Positions 38,877 to 46,433 of a DNA stretch of 64,000 bases are shown piece by piece. The DNA lies in the NCBI GenBank assembly GCA_016124615.1, contig WGNF01000015.1, positions 1 through 64,000 of the forward strand, in the 5' to 3' direction. Both the position numbers and the translations under genes were made by a program. The stretch is from Paracoccaceae bacterium (GTDB lineage: Bacteria; Pseudomonadota; Alphaproteobacteria; Rhodobacterales; Rhodobacteraceae). How positions within the stretch are numbered: the stretch's first letter is position 1; the number at the start of each line of letters is the position of its first letter. Under the pieces are notes generated by a model. That model was not told the origin of the DNA. It saw nothing but the letters and a program-made list of their open reading frames with translations, and ran no database searches.

Positions 38877-40076
38877 TCAGATGCGCGTGAGCTTTGACCG
38901 GTGAGAGTAAAAGCTGCAGCCGCCACCGCCCTTCCATCCGACCAAAGGGCTGATGCCACCTGCTTCGCCATTGTGAACGGCTTGCAGTCTCTTCACGCAG
39001 TGGGTGACGATGTGAGGCCCCTGCTCGACTCCGAGGAAGTCGCGTCCCATCTTTATGGCAACCGCCGCCGTAGTGCCGGAGCCCAAATACGCGTCGAGGA
39101 TCAGGTCGCCCGGGTTACTTGCGATGTGGAGGATGCGATGCACCAGCCCTTCAGGCTTTGGGGTGTCGAAGACGGCCTCTTTCGTAAGCAGCGCCATTAG
39201 ATGCTTTTTTGCGGAGTCGGTGGTGCCCACCTCGTCGGCCATCCAGAGTGTCGAAGGGGCGACCCCCATCTTCGCCTCGCTCAGGTACTTCTTAAGACGT
39301 GGCACGGCGTTCCCGTCGCGGCCGAAGTAAACGCGACCGGCGTGTATCTCAGCTTCCATCTTAGGCTGGTTGTAGACCCAGCAGCGACCCTTCGGCGGGC
39401 GGTGCGGCAGGCCGTTCGGCGCGACCAGCGTGTAGAATTGCGACTTCGTGGCGTGGCCATCTTGGACGTTAGCAGATACCGACTGCCACGCCCCCCTCGG
39501 GTCGCTGTCAGGGTTCTTGTAGCGGTTGAGTATCTCTGGCGGTGCTGCCAGCAGGTTTCTCGAACGCTTGAACGCCTCCGCACTCTTTGCGAAGCACAAT
39601 ATGTACTCGTGGTTCGTGGAGAACGGTCTACGGTTCTCTCTGGTCTTGCGGTGGTTCCAGACCACCGATGAAATGAAGTTCTCTGGCCCGAACACATCGT
39701 CGCCGATCTGCCGGAGGCTATGCAGCTCGCTGTCGTCGATCGAGACCCAGAGGGACCCATCAACCCTTAGCGTCTCCCTGAGCGCCTTCAGTCGGTGCGT
39801 CATGCGGTCCAGCCAGACGCGTCGGCCGAGCCGGTCCTCGTAGTGCCTGTACACTTCGGCGTTGTTGTATGGCGGGTCTATGTAAACGCACTTCACGCGT
39901 CCCCTAATCACGTCGCCGAGAGAGTCGAGGACCGCGAGATTCTCGCCGTGTATGACGGCGTTGCCAGTCTGGGCTTCTCCGACGCACAGCTTTGCCTCGC
40001 GGGTGAAGTCGTTGTTCCCGTCCAGCAAGCGCGGTAGGAGTACTGCCGCTGCGGAGGTTCCTAGCTCGGTTGTCAT
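38877..40076 (-). CDS. Beta-class adenine-type DNA methyltransferase (Type III Mod-like)
   Basis: The 399-residue protein from ATG 40076 has motif IV first (IDPPYNN, DPPY at 67-70) and the SAM-binding motif near the C-terminus (LDAYLGSGTT, about 327-336). This order marks the beta class of amino-methyltransferases. Between them are WLDRMTHRLKALRETLRVDGSLWVSIDDSE and WNHRKTRENRRPFSTNHEYILCF, common in Mod-like N6-adenine enzymes. The target sequence is unknown. It is divergent from a second methyltransferase across 73 bp and lies in the integrated element. Confidence 0.88.
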   Translation of the reverse strand: MTTELGTSAAAVLLPRLLDGNNDFTREAKLCVGEAQTGNAVIHGENLAVLDSLGDVIRGRVKCVYIDPPYNNAEVYRHYEDRLGRRVWLDRMTHRLKALRETLRVDGSLWVSIDDSELHSLRQIGDDVFGPENFISSVVWNHRKTRENRRPFSTNHEYILCFAKSAEAFKRSRNLLAAPPEILNRYKNPDSDPRGAWQSVSANVQDGHATKSQFYTLVAPNGLPHRPPKGRCWVYNQPKMEAEIHAGRVYFGRDGNAVPRLKKYLSEAKMGVAPSTLWMADEVGTTDSAKKHLMALLTKEAVFDTPKPEGLVHRILHIASNPGDLILDAYLGSGTTAAVAIKMGRDFLGVEQGPHIVTHCVKRLQAVHNGEAGGISPLVGWKGGGGCSFYSHRSKLTRI

Positions 40077-40149
40077 AGCCCTCACAGTGTCTCGTCGTCG
40101 TGCTTACCATCAACCGGTTCGAGTCTAAGGCCAAAAGGGTAGCAAAGTC

Positions 40150-41520
40150 ATGCCGAAAAATGGCGCGGTGAAAGCTAACACTGCAGGGACTAAATGGTTG
40201 GGCGAAGCTAGCCCCAGCTTCGTCTTCCGACCAATCCACTATCTCGGAAGCAAGCTTCGGGTCCTGACAGCGATAGAGCAAGCCGTGGATCGCCTCGACC
40301 CATCGGGCGGACCCGTTTGCGACCTTTTCTCCGGATCCGCTACCGTGTCGCGGTTCTTTTCCCAGCGTCGTCAAGTGATGGCGGTGGACATCCAGGAATA
40401 TGCGCGGGTTCTGGCTGAGGCCGTCCTGAACGGGGCCCCGGCCTCGTCTGTGACGTCTGCCGAGAAGGCGCTCGGCGACGATAGGCGCGGAATCGCACTC
40501 CGCTGGGCAGTCGATCCGCTAATCAAGCTGGAGATCGAGGCGGCGCTCGGCGCGACACGCGGCGACATCGAACTGCTATGCGAGCTCCTTCAGATGGGCA
40601 ATCTCGCGAGCCAAAGGGGCGATGAACTGCATGCAGGTTCACCGCTCGGAGTCGCGGTACGTGAGACGCTGGCCCGGATAAAGGGACTTGAGCTACCCGG
40701 TTCCGAGACGGTGTGCGTCCGACACTTCGGCGGGCAATACTTCAGCTTTGCGCAGGCTGCCGAACTTGACGAAATCGCTTACCTGGCACGCTCCAGAGGG
40801 AGCTCGGTTCTACTCGCCGCCACCCTGAGTACCGCGAGCCATCTGGTAAACTCGATTGGCAAGCAGTTCGCCCAACCGATACGGCCAAAAGACAAGTCAG
40901 GCGTGCCGAAACTTCACGTCATAAAGAAAATCCTCTTTGAGCGCGGGCTTTCGGCCCGATCGGTTTTCATTAGCTACCTGCGGCAGTACGAGGGCCTTGC
41001 GGTCATCAGGCGCGATCACGTCGCCGTCAGAGCGGATTTCCGGGAGGCGTTGGCCAAGCCCGCACTCAAGCCGTCGGTAGTCTACGCGGACCCGCCATAT
41101 ACGCGCGATCATTACAGCCGATTCTATCACAGCCTCGAGACCATAACTCTGGGGGACGATCCCCACATCACAATGAGTAACCTTGGCGGCGGCGATATCC
41201 AGAGCCGCGGCGGCTACAGAGCGGGGCGACACCAGTCACCCTTTTGCATCAAGTCGGAGGCCCCGGCGGCGTTCGCGGCACTTTTCGCTGGCGTGGCCGC
41301 GCTCCGGGTGCCGCTCGTCCTCTCTTACTCCGGATACGACCCAAGCATGGAGGCTCGGCCACGGGTCATGGCGCTGGACGCGGTCGTCAGCCTCGCGCAG
41401 CAGTGCTTCAAGGAAGTTCGGGTGGAGCAGTTGGCGAACCTGGAGCATATGAAGCTCAACAAAACGCCGTTGAACAAGGCCGCAAAGGGCACAACTGAGG
41501 TGCTGCTGCTCTGCCGCTAG
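40150..41520 (+). CDS. D12/Dam-like adenine-specific DNA methyltransferase
   Basis: The 456-residue protein has the D12-family order: YLGSK (31-35), DLFSGSATV (58-66, SAM binding) and ADPPYTRDHYSRFYHSLE (DPPY at 314-317), i.e. alpha-class architecture. A region of about 240 residues between the motifs should hold the target-recognition part. It is clearly unrelated in layout to the neighbouring beta-class enzyme. It ends convergently with the PLD gene, sharing a CTAG whose two strands encode both stop codons. Composition is less GC-rich than the core. Confidence 0.88.
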   Translation: MPKNGAVKANTAGTKWLGEASPSFVFRPIHYLGSKLRVLTAIEQAVDRLDPSGGPVCDLFSGSATVSRFFSQRRQVMAVDIQEYARVLAEAVLNGAPASSVTSAEKALGDDRRGIALRWAVDPLIKLEIEAALGATRGDIELLCELLQMGNLASQRGDELHAGSPLGVAVRETLARIKGLELPGSETVCVRHFGGQYFSFAQAAELDEIAYLARSRGSSVLLAATLSTASHLVNSIGKQFAQPIRPKDKSGVPKLHVIKKILFERGLSARSVFISYLRQYEGLAVIRRDHVAVRADFREALAKPALKPSVVYADPPYTRDHYSRFYHSLETITLGDDPHITMSNLGGGDIQSRGGYRAGRHQSPFCIKSEAPAAFAALFAGVAALRVPLVLSYSGYDPSMEARPRVMALDAVVSLAQQCFKEVRVEQLANLEHMKLNKTPLNKAAKGTTEVLLLCR

Positions 41521-42584
41521 TGCAGAAGGAGGGGATTGTCGGCCCATGCAGCTCGAACGTCACTCTGCGTCACGACAACTCTGCGCTTCGAGTTACCGGC
41601 GACGAAATAGTTGTCGTTCAAGAACTTCTGCACGCTCCCGTGACCGGCCTCGCCGGGCTTCAGAAGCACGTACCTGTACTCGGACTTGCCAATGCGCTCG
41701 AACACCAAGATAAAGTGATCGTGGGCTGGGTGCTGCAAGCCGCTGAGCGCCTCGACCTCGAAGCGGTAGTTGCTGCTCTTCACCGCCACCGCGTGCCGGT
41801 GCTCCGGCGGCGCAAGCGATCCGTCCGGCCTAGCCTGATAAAACGTGACCTCACGTGGCTTTCCGATCGTGACACCGAAGAAGCCCTGGTAGGTGTCAAT
41901 TCCGAAGTCAGCCTGTCCCGGCCGGTTCTTCGGCACCTCAGCGATCAAGAATGGGTTCAGCGAGAATGCCTCGGCTGTTCCCTCCTCCAGTGCAGCGAGC
42001 GCTTCGGCATCAGTCTCTTTCACCGCCTTTTGAATCTTCGCCCTCGTCTTCGCGTTGAGCGCCGCCTGCGCGGTGACTCTCGGGTCTTCTGGCGGAAGGA
42101 GGTTGTCGTTATGGTCGGCTACCCACTTGGCCCACTGAGCCTCAAGCACGGCCGCGTCGGCGGTCGAGACGTCCGCCTTCCAGAACGCCTCCCAGTTGTT
42201 GCGAAGGCCGCCGAGAGTCAAATTTCCTGAACCCGTCAGGCACTGCCCACCTGCATGCCTTTTGAAGAACATTGTCTTCGGGTGAAACAGGACGCCGCCC
42301 TTGGGATTGTAGAACAGCGATACCGAGGCGTTCGGAAGCGCGGCCTTTGCGGTCTTGAGCGCGGTGACCGCGGCCGTGTCGGTAATCGCGTCGAGTCCGA
42401 CCACGAGCTGAAACTCTCCAGTACCGAGGAGCTGGCGAACTGACGGTTCAGCGAAGGCAGTGTCGATGCCAGTAGAGGTTGCGAACGCGAATGCCGCGAA
42501 GCCGCCCGTGGCTCCCGTCGCAGCGGCGACGAGTGCGTCATGGAGCGTATATCCTTCTCCTGGGACCTGAAAGGTAAGGGTCAT
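41517..42584 (-). CDS. Phospholipase D-fold protein, candidate restriction endonuclease
   Basis: The 355-residue protein from ATG 42584 has one HKD-type half-site: H101-P-K103 (LFHPKTMFF) and LTGSGNLTLGG (G118, S119, N121), with Glu132 in NNWEAFW. A single PLD motif per chain implies a dimeric active site, as in Nuc, BfiI and NgoFVII. The C-terminal part, from about residue 200 (DFGIDTYQGFFGVTIG...), is predicted beta-rich and could bind DNA. It lies beside two DNA methyltransferases, hence the restriction-enzyme hypothesis; a PLD-like protein of other function is the alternative. Confidence 0.75.
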   Translation of the reverse strand: MTLTFQVPGEGYTLHDALVAAATGATGGFAAFAFATSTGIDTAFAEPSVRQLLGTGEFQLVVGLDAITDTAAVTALKTAKAALPNASVSLFYNPKGGVLFHPKTMFFKRHAGGQCLTGSGNLTLGGLRNNWEAFWKADVSTADAAVLEAQWAKWVADHNDNLLPPEDPRVTAQAALNAKTRAKIQKAVKETDAEALAALEEGTAEAFSLNPFLIAEVPKNRPGQADFGIDTYQGFFGVTIGKPREVTFYQARPDGSLAPPEHRHAVAVKSSNYRFEVEALSGLQHPAHDHFILVFERIGKSEYRYVLLKPGEAGHGSVQKFLNDNYFVAGNSKRRVVVTQSDVRAAWADNPLLLH

Positions 42585-42965
42585 TCGGCAACCCCGATGC
42601 CAGCGCCCCTCCAGATCGACCCCTCGGGTCGGCACGCGCCTATCATGCGACCGTCCATTTCTTACCTCAGCCCCAACTCATACTCGCACAGAAGCTAGTG
42701 GCGCGGACCGATCTGAGCAAGGATATAGCGTGTGCGGCGGTGCGGAGTTTATCGCCAATGCGCCGACCTATCTCGATTCTTAGCACGTGGGTCAGTTTAA
42801 GTTGTACTCCCTGCCGCGGCAGATGGGCTCACTCCAACTTCTTTGCGCGGCGCCCCGCACAAACGGCCACTATTGACAACTCTCTGCGACTGCCACGCCA
42901 CACTGTCGTCAGGCAGCTCTTCGCCCCGTAGCCATCGTAAGCCATGCTTCGGCGCGCCCGGTACT
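42585..42965. other. Gap between the PLD gene and the rep-like gene
   Basis: 381 bases with short open frames on both strands (e.g. + 42698-42931) that resemble no protein and lack ribosome-binding sites. The PLD gene promoter should lie at the left side. It may include degenerate remnants of an older gene; I see nothing definite. Confidence 0.4.
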
Positions 42966-44114
42966 TCACCGAAACCGATACCGCGCTGCAGCCTTCGCCA
43001 GACGCTCGTCAACGGGCACCGGATGCTCGCGCGATCTGTCCTTGAGGGTCTGGACGTGTCGCGCAAGGAAGGCTTCCACCTCGTCCCCCGCCACCCCCTC
43101 AGCAGCCGCGCGCGATACCAAGAGGCCAAGGGCCATCCCGTCCAGCATTCGCATGTGTTCCGCCCTGTTCGCGGTCTTTACGTCCTCGGGCACGACGCCC
43201 GACCGCATGTCGCGCATATCCCGGCTTACAACCTCAGTGACCGCGCGCCAAAGCTCATGCGTCGGCCACCGCGCGCGGTTGCTGTCGGCGCTGACAATGC
43301 AGTAGCGGAGCTTCTGGCAGAACTCCGCAAAGGCATCGCCGATCAAGGCGTCCAGGTCAGCCCAACTGCGCATTTCCCACCGGTTGCGGAGTTGCTTGGA
43401 CCCCAGCCGCAACTCGAAGCGCCAGACTTGGCTTTGGTTGCGGTCGTCAAAGGCGAGGTCCGGCAGACCAGCCTCGGTGCGGGAATGGTTCCAGATCACC
43501 TGCCACCCCGTCTTGCCGGTCGCGAGGACTTCGGCGCGCTTGTCGTAGATCGCCAGTTGCCGCGCATTGACCGCGCCTACGCGAAGACCAGTGACGCGCG
43601 CGCCGGTGCTGCGGGTGACGGTTTCATCGGCACCGGTGTATTCGGCGATGCCGGTGCCAGGTGGCACGACAAGGGCCTCGCGGTCCGGCTCGAACCACGG
43701 CGCCAGAATGTCGATGGCAAAATCGACGCGCGAGACGCGGAGCTGCGTTTCCACGTAGGGGATGGCAAGCGCGGCCATGCACTCCCGGAAATGTGCCTCC
43801 GCCCCTTTGAGGCCGCCTGTGGCGAGCAGGAAGGCCCGGAAGTCCACGGTGACACCGGGGTTGTTGGCGGGGCGGTTCTCCGGGTCCAGAAAGTACCATT
43901 CCGCGCCATACTCGCCGGTATGGACCGAGAAGGCCATGCCGCCGCTGCGCCGGACTGCAAAGGCGATCCCGCCGCGTTCAATCACCGTGTCCGCGTTGGT
44001 GCGCACGGCGTCGGCCTTCGCCGCTGCCAGCACGGCCCGCAACTCGGACGGAATGTCGGTGGTGACGGTGAACTTCAGCCCATCAAACCCACTGTGGAGG
44101 ATTTCCACGTTCAT
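42966..44114 (-). CDS. Replication initiation factor-like protein (Rep_trans type)
   Basis: The 382-residue product starts at ATG 44114 after GGAGAG. It has the pattern of Rep_trans replication initiators: RVSRVDFAIDI (126-136), QLAIYDKRAEV (Tyr190) and WRFELRLGSKQLR (231-243). Members nick an origin to start rolling-circle replication of plasmids, phages and integrative elements. Here it probably replicates or mobilises the excised element. A GC hairpin directly upstream (44146-44167) is a candidate origin. The family call is from motif layout. Confidence 0.65.
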   Translation of the reverse strand: MNVEILHSGFDGLKFTVTTDIPSELRAVLAAAKADAVRTNADTVIERGGIAFAVRRSGGMAFSVHTGEYGAEWYFLDPENRPANNPGVTVDFRAFLLATGGLKGAEAHFRECMAALAIPYVETQLRVSRVDFAIDILAPWFEPDREALVVPPGTGIAEYTGADETVTRSTGARVTGLRVGAVNARQLAIYDKRAEVLATGKTGWQVIWNHSRTEAGLPDLAFDDRNQSQVWRFELRLGSKQLRNRWEMRSWADLDALIGDAFAEFCQKLRYCIVSADSNRARWPTHELWRAVTEVVSRDMRDMRSGVVPEDVKTANRAEHMRMLDGMALGLLVSRAAAEGVAGDEVEAFLARHVQTLKDRSREHPVPVDERLAKAAARYRFR

Positions 44115-44145
44115 CTGCGCTCTCCTACGCTTTGGTATTCGTGGA

Positions 44146-44167
44146 GGGGGGTGTTACAAGACCCCCC
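44146..44167. other. GC hairpin upstream of the rep-like gene, candidate origin
   Basis: GGGGGGT (44146-44152) pairs perfectly with ACCCCCC (44161-44167) around an eight-base loop (GTTACAAG on the + strand), 32 bases upstream of the rep start. Rolling-circle origins present a nick site in such a loop. It could equally be an attenuator of the rep transcript. Confidence 0.35.
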
Positions 44168-44267
44168 TTTGTCGCCCTTAGGGCCGATGCTCTCAGTGGC
44201 GATTTGAGGAAGAGGCGGGCGCTTGCGCGCCCTCGAATGTGCCTCCGGCGGGGCAGCATTTGTTTTG

Positions 44268-44288
44268 GGGCCGGGCGGGACGCCCGGC
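44268..44288 (-). terminator. Hairpin just after the 74-residue gene
   Basis: GGCCGGGCG (44268-44276) and CGCCCGGCC (44280-44288) form a 9-bp stem with a three-base loop, starting 6 bases after the stop of the small minus-strand gene. On the minus strand it is followed by CCAAAAC, without a T tract. It is probably a transcript-end or attenuating structure. Confidence 0.45.
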
Positions 44289-44293
44289 CGCGC

Positions 44294-44518
44294 TTATTCG
44301 CTGCCCGTGGCGGTCTTGCGGGCAACCCAGGTTTCCGCCCGTTCCGCGCATTTTGCGACGTTGAGCAGATCGTTGTGGCCGAAGGTGCTGGCCGATTTCC
44401 AGTTGCCGTCTCCGGCCTTGTAGGACCGGGCAATGTCGACGGAATAGAAGCCTTCATTCTCCCAGATCGTCGCGGTGATGAGGCCGATCTTGAACTTGTG
44501 TGCGGGTAGGTTGGACAT
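44294..44518 (-). CDS. Small protein of the integrated element, family unknown
   Basis: A 74-residue protein with a strong ribosome-binding site (AAAGGAAC) 6 bases before ATG 44518. It reads MSNLPAHKFKIGLITATIWENEGF, then VDIARSYKAGDGNWKSASTFGHNDLLNVAKCAERAETWV. The pattern is several beta strands followed by one helix. Similar small proteins commonly sit beside Rep-like genes of proteobacterial integrative elements. A role as a DNA-binding accessory of replication is inference only. Confidence 0.6.
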   Translation of the reverse strand: MSNLPAHKFKIGLITATIWENEGFYSVDIARSYKAGDGNWKSASTFGHNDLLNVAKCAERAETWVARKTATGSE

Positions 44519-44645
44519 GGGGTTCCTTTCGGTGTCCGGCGGGCAGACAAGGTTGGGGCGCGGAGTGGTGACACCCCACGCCCCGAGAGCCTTCCGGCCC
44601 CAAAATCCCGCGCGGTGCTGCCAACCCCAACGCGGGCAAAACTGA

Positions 44646-44891
44646 TCAGGCGGCGTCTTGGCTGGTGCTCGCGCGCATCCGGCTTTCCGCCCAGGTCCGC
44701 AGGTCGCGGCGGCGATAGCGCACCGAGCGGCCGGGCTTGTAGAAGTGCGGCCCGAAGCCGGTCACGCGCCACTTCTGCAAGGTGCGGATGCTTTGGCAGA
44801 GGTAGTCTGCCGCCTCGGTCTCGGTGATGAAACCGTCCCAATAATCGACCGCATCGCGCGCGCTTTGCGGTCCTGTTTCCCTGCTCGACAT
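44646..44891 (-). CDS. AlpA/excisionase-like helix-turn-helix protein
   Basis: From ATG 44891 the product is 81 residues. Residues 21-70 (FITETEAADYLCQSIRTLQKWRVTGFGPHFYKPGRSVRYRRRDLRTWAES) match the winged HTH_17/AlpA pattern used by excisionases and small activators of integrases. The longer frame to 44960 adds a basic leader and is less likely. In the element it should control excision, possibly by binding the arm repeats. Confidence 0.8.
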   Translation of the reverse strand: MSSRETGPQSARDAVDYWDGFITETEAADYLCQSIRTLQKWRVTGFGPHFYKPGRSVRYRRRDLRTWAESRMRASTSQDAA

Positions 44892-45012
44892 CCTTGGCCC
44901 CTTTCTGCCTTTGGTTGCTACAGAGACAGACTTGCGCGGTCGCGGGCCTCCGTCGAGCAAATGCGTTGGAAGATTTAGCGCGGGTTTTCGTCCCTAAATC
45001 TTCCAGTGGCCC

Positions 45013-45744
45013 TCAGCGTCTCCTCTTGATGCAAAGCTTCATCTCGTTCAGCACGCGCGACGCTGGCAGGGCGGGGTCCAGCGGCTTGTAAGCCTCGACG
45101 CAAAACCGTGCCGCTTCGGTGATCGGCTCGCCGCGTGAGGTGGCGTCACGGGTGAACGGGCGTTTGAGCACTTCTTCCCAGATCAACTCGATATTCACCA
45201 TCCACATGCGCAGTGCTTCGCTGCGCCGTTTCCCGACCCTGCCGCCGGAAACCTTGTCGGCGGCGTCCCGCGCGACAATCTGGAGCCCTTCGATGAGCCC
45301 CGCGATTTCGCCGAGATCGACAGTGAGGACTCCCGTTTCCGGGTCTTCTGATGGTGCACGCAAGTAGGGATAGGGCGGCGATGCCGCCGTGAGAGCATCT
45401 GGAACGCCGCGCGTCATGTGATGTTCGTGCATCCTTGAGAGGGCATGGCGCGCTTCGTCGGACAGGTCGCGATAGCTGGCGATAAATTTCGCGGCATGTT
45501 TTGCCAGTGTCGCGAGTTCCTGCCGGACATGGTGGGCCGGGGGTTGCGGTTCATCCCGAGAATGGTAGCGGCGCCAGACCGCAGCGCCGCCTTCCAATCG
45601 TCGGAGCAGTTCGTCCCGAACATCGGCGGGGATTTCGAATTGCTCGCAAAGCGCGGCGAAGACTTCGGGCGTGTAGGTTTCCTTCAGATAGTCCGTAAAG
45701 ATCACTGTGCCATATTCCTCGTCTTGGTATGTCAAGAACGGCAA
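45013..45744 (-). CDS. Hypothetical protein of the integrated element
   Basis: A 243-residue frame that begins at a TTG (45744; MPFLTYQDEEYGTVIFTDYLKETYTPEVF). No good Shine-Dalgarno is visible, so the start is uncertain; an internal GTG about 13 codons in is an alternative. The sequence is acidic in the N-terminal half, with probable helices (DELLRRLEGGAAVW, QELATLAKHAAKFIASYRDLSDEARHAL). I recognise no domain. It lies between the HTH gene and a repeat-containing gap upstream of the integrase gene's 3' side. Confidence 0.6.
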   Translation of the reverse strand: MPFLTYQDEEYGTVIFTDYLKETYTPEVFAALCEQFEIPADVRDELLRRLEGGAAVWRRYHSRDEPQPPAHHVRQELATLAKHAAKFIASYRDLSDEARHALSRMHEHHMTRGVPDALTAASPPYPYLRAPSEDPETGVLTVDLGEIAGLIEGLQIVARDAADKVSGGRVGKRRSEALRMWMVNIELIWEEVLKRPFTRDATSRGEPITEAARFCVEAYKPLDPALPASRVLNEMKLCIKRRR

Positions 45745-46196
45745 GGGCCGGGACCGGCTCTGGCGGCTTGGAACTTGCCACGAAGTTCCTTGAAACGATA
45801 CGCGGCGGTTGCCCCACGCTCGGCTCCGGCGCGGCGAAGGGCCAATGGTTTCTTGTCTTGGGAACCCTTCCCTTGGGAACCGTTACATTACATAGGCCAA
45901 GCACCGGACGGTTGGCGCCGCACGGGTCGCTTACGTTACATAACGAGAAATCCAAGGCATGGCAGGCGAAGCTTCGCCATGCCCTCGCGTTGATCGCTCG
46001 GACCTGCCGTCGGAGAGGCGACAGCGCTCTGCATGTCGCCGCCTTCGACGCTATGAACCTGTCCAAAAAGACAAGTTCACGTAATGGTTGCGGCAGCATA
46101 TCGGGATTTTCCGGTAGCGCCCTGAAAGCAATGCAGAATATGAACAGTCTTCGCCAAAGCCACTCATTGCTTCCAGAACTCGCGCCCTGTGAGGAA
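45745..46196. other. Repeat-bearing gap between the hypothetical gene and the integrase side
   Basis: Long overlapping open frames exist on both strands (+ 45729-46388, - 45551-46243), but neither resembles a protein. The clear structure is a cluster of short repeats at 45857-45945. The region is probably regulatory for the minus-strand gene at 45744, or a decayed gene. Confidence 0.45.
45857..45945. repeat. Cluster of short direct and inverted repeats
   Basis: CTTGGGAACC occurs twice, 15 bp apart (45857-45866, 45872-45881). CGTTACAT occurs at 45881-45888 and 45934-45941, the latter within an inverted repeat CGTTA-CA-TAACG (45934-45945). The arrangement suggests operator sites or iteron-like binding sites about 110-200 bases upstream of the gene starting at 45744. 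Confidence 0.45.
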
Positions 46197-46385
46197 TCAG
46201 AGGCCACGGCGCACCTTTCGCGCCGCTTCGGTCTCTTGTCCAAAGAGCCGTTCCGTCAGCGCGCGGAAATGTTGGAGCGCTGGTTCCAGCGAATAGGCGC
46301 ACCCCTCCGACAACGAGAAACCTCGCTCCCGTTGCCCGAAGCGCTCTTTCTGCTTGCGGCGCTCCTTATGTTGGCGATGCGGCAT
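46197..46385 (-). CDS. Possible small basic protein downstream of the integrase
   Basis: A 62-residue frame from ATG 46385 (MPHRQHKERRKQKERFGQRERG...), with AAGG about 10 bases upstream, reading in the same direction as the integrase and 48 bp after it. The N-terminus is strongly basic and the C-terminal half looks helical (EPALQHFRALTERLFGQETEAARKV). No family is recognised, and a longer frame exists on the opposite strand, so this is tentative. Confidence 0.35.
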   Translation of the reverse strand: MPHRQHKERRKQKERFGQRERGFSLSEGCAYSLEPALQHFRALTERLFGQETEAARKVRRGL

Positions 46386-46433
46386 TGAGCCAACCTTGGC
46401 CGGTCGCGCGCAGAAGACTTCTGCACTTTCCCC

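Noticed and set aside
38558..38971. 137-residue minus-strand frame at the left end of the element
   Set aside because: It overlaps the methyltransferase 3' end in another frame and contains the arm repeat; the composition is not protein-like.
45729..46388. 219-residue + strand frame and the opposing 230-residue minus frame (45551-46243)
   Set aside because: They overlap each other, have no recognisable domain or good start site, and the + frame covers the start region of the minus-strand hypothetical gene.
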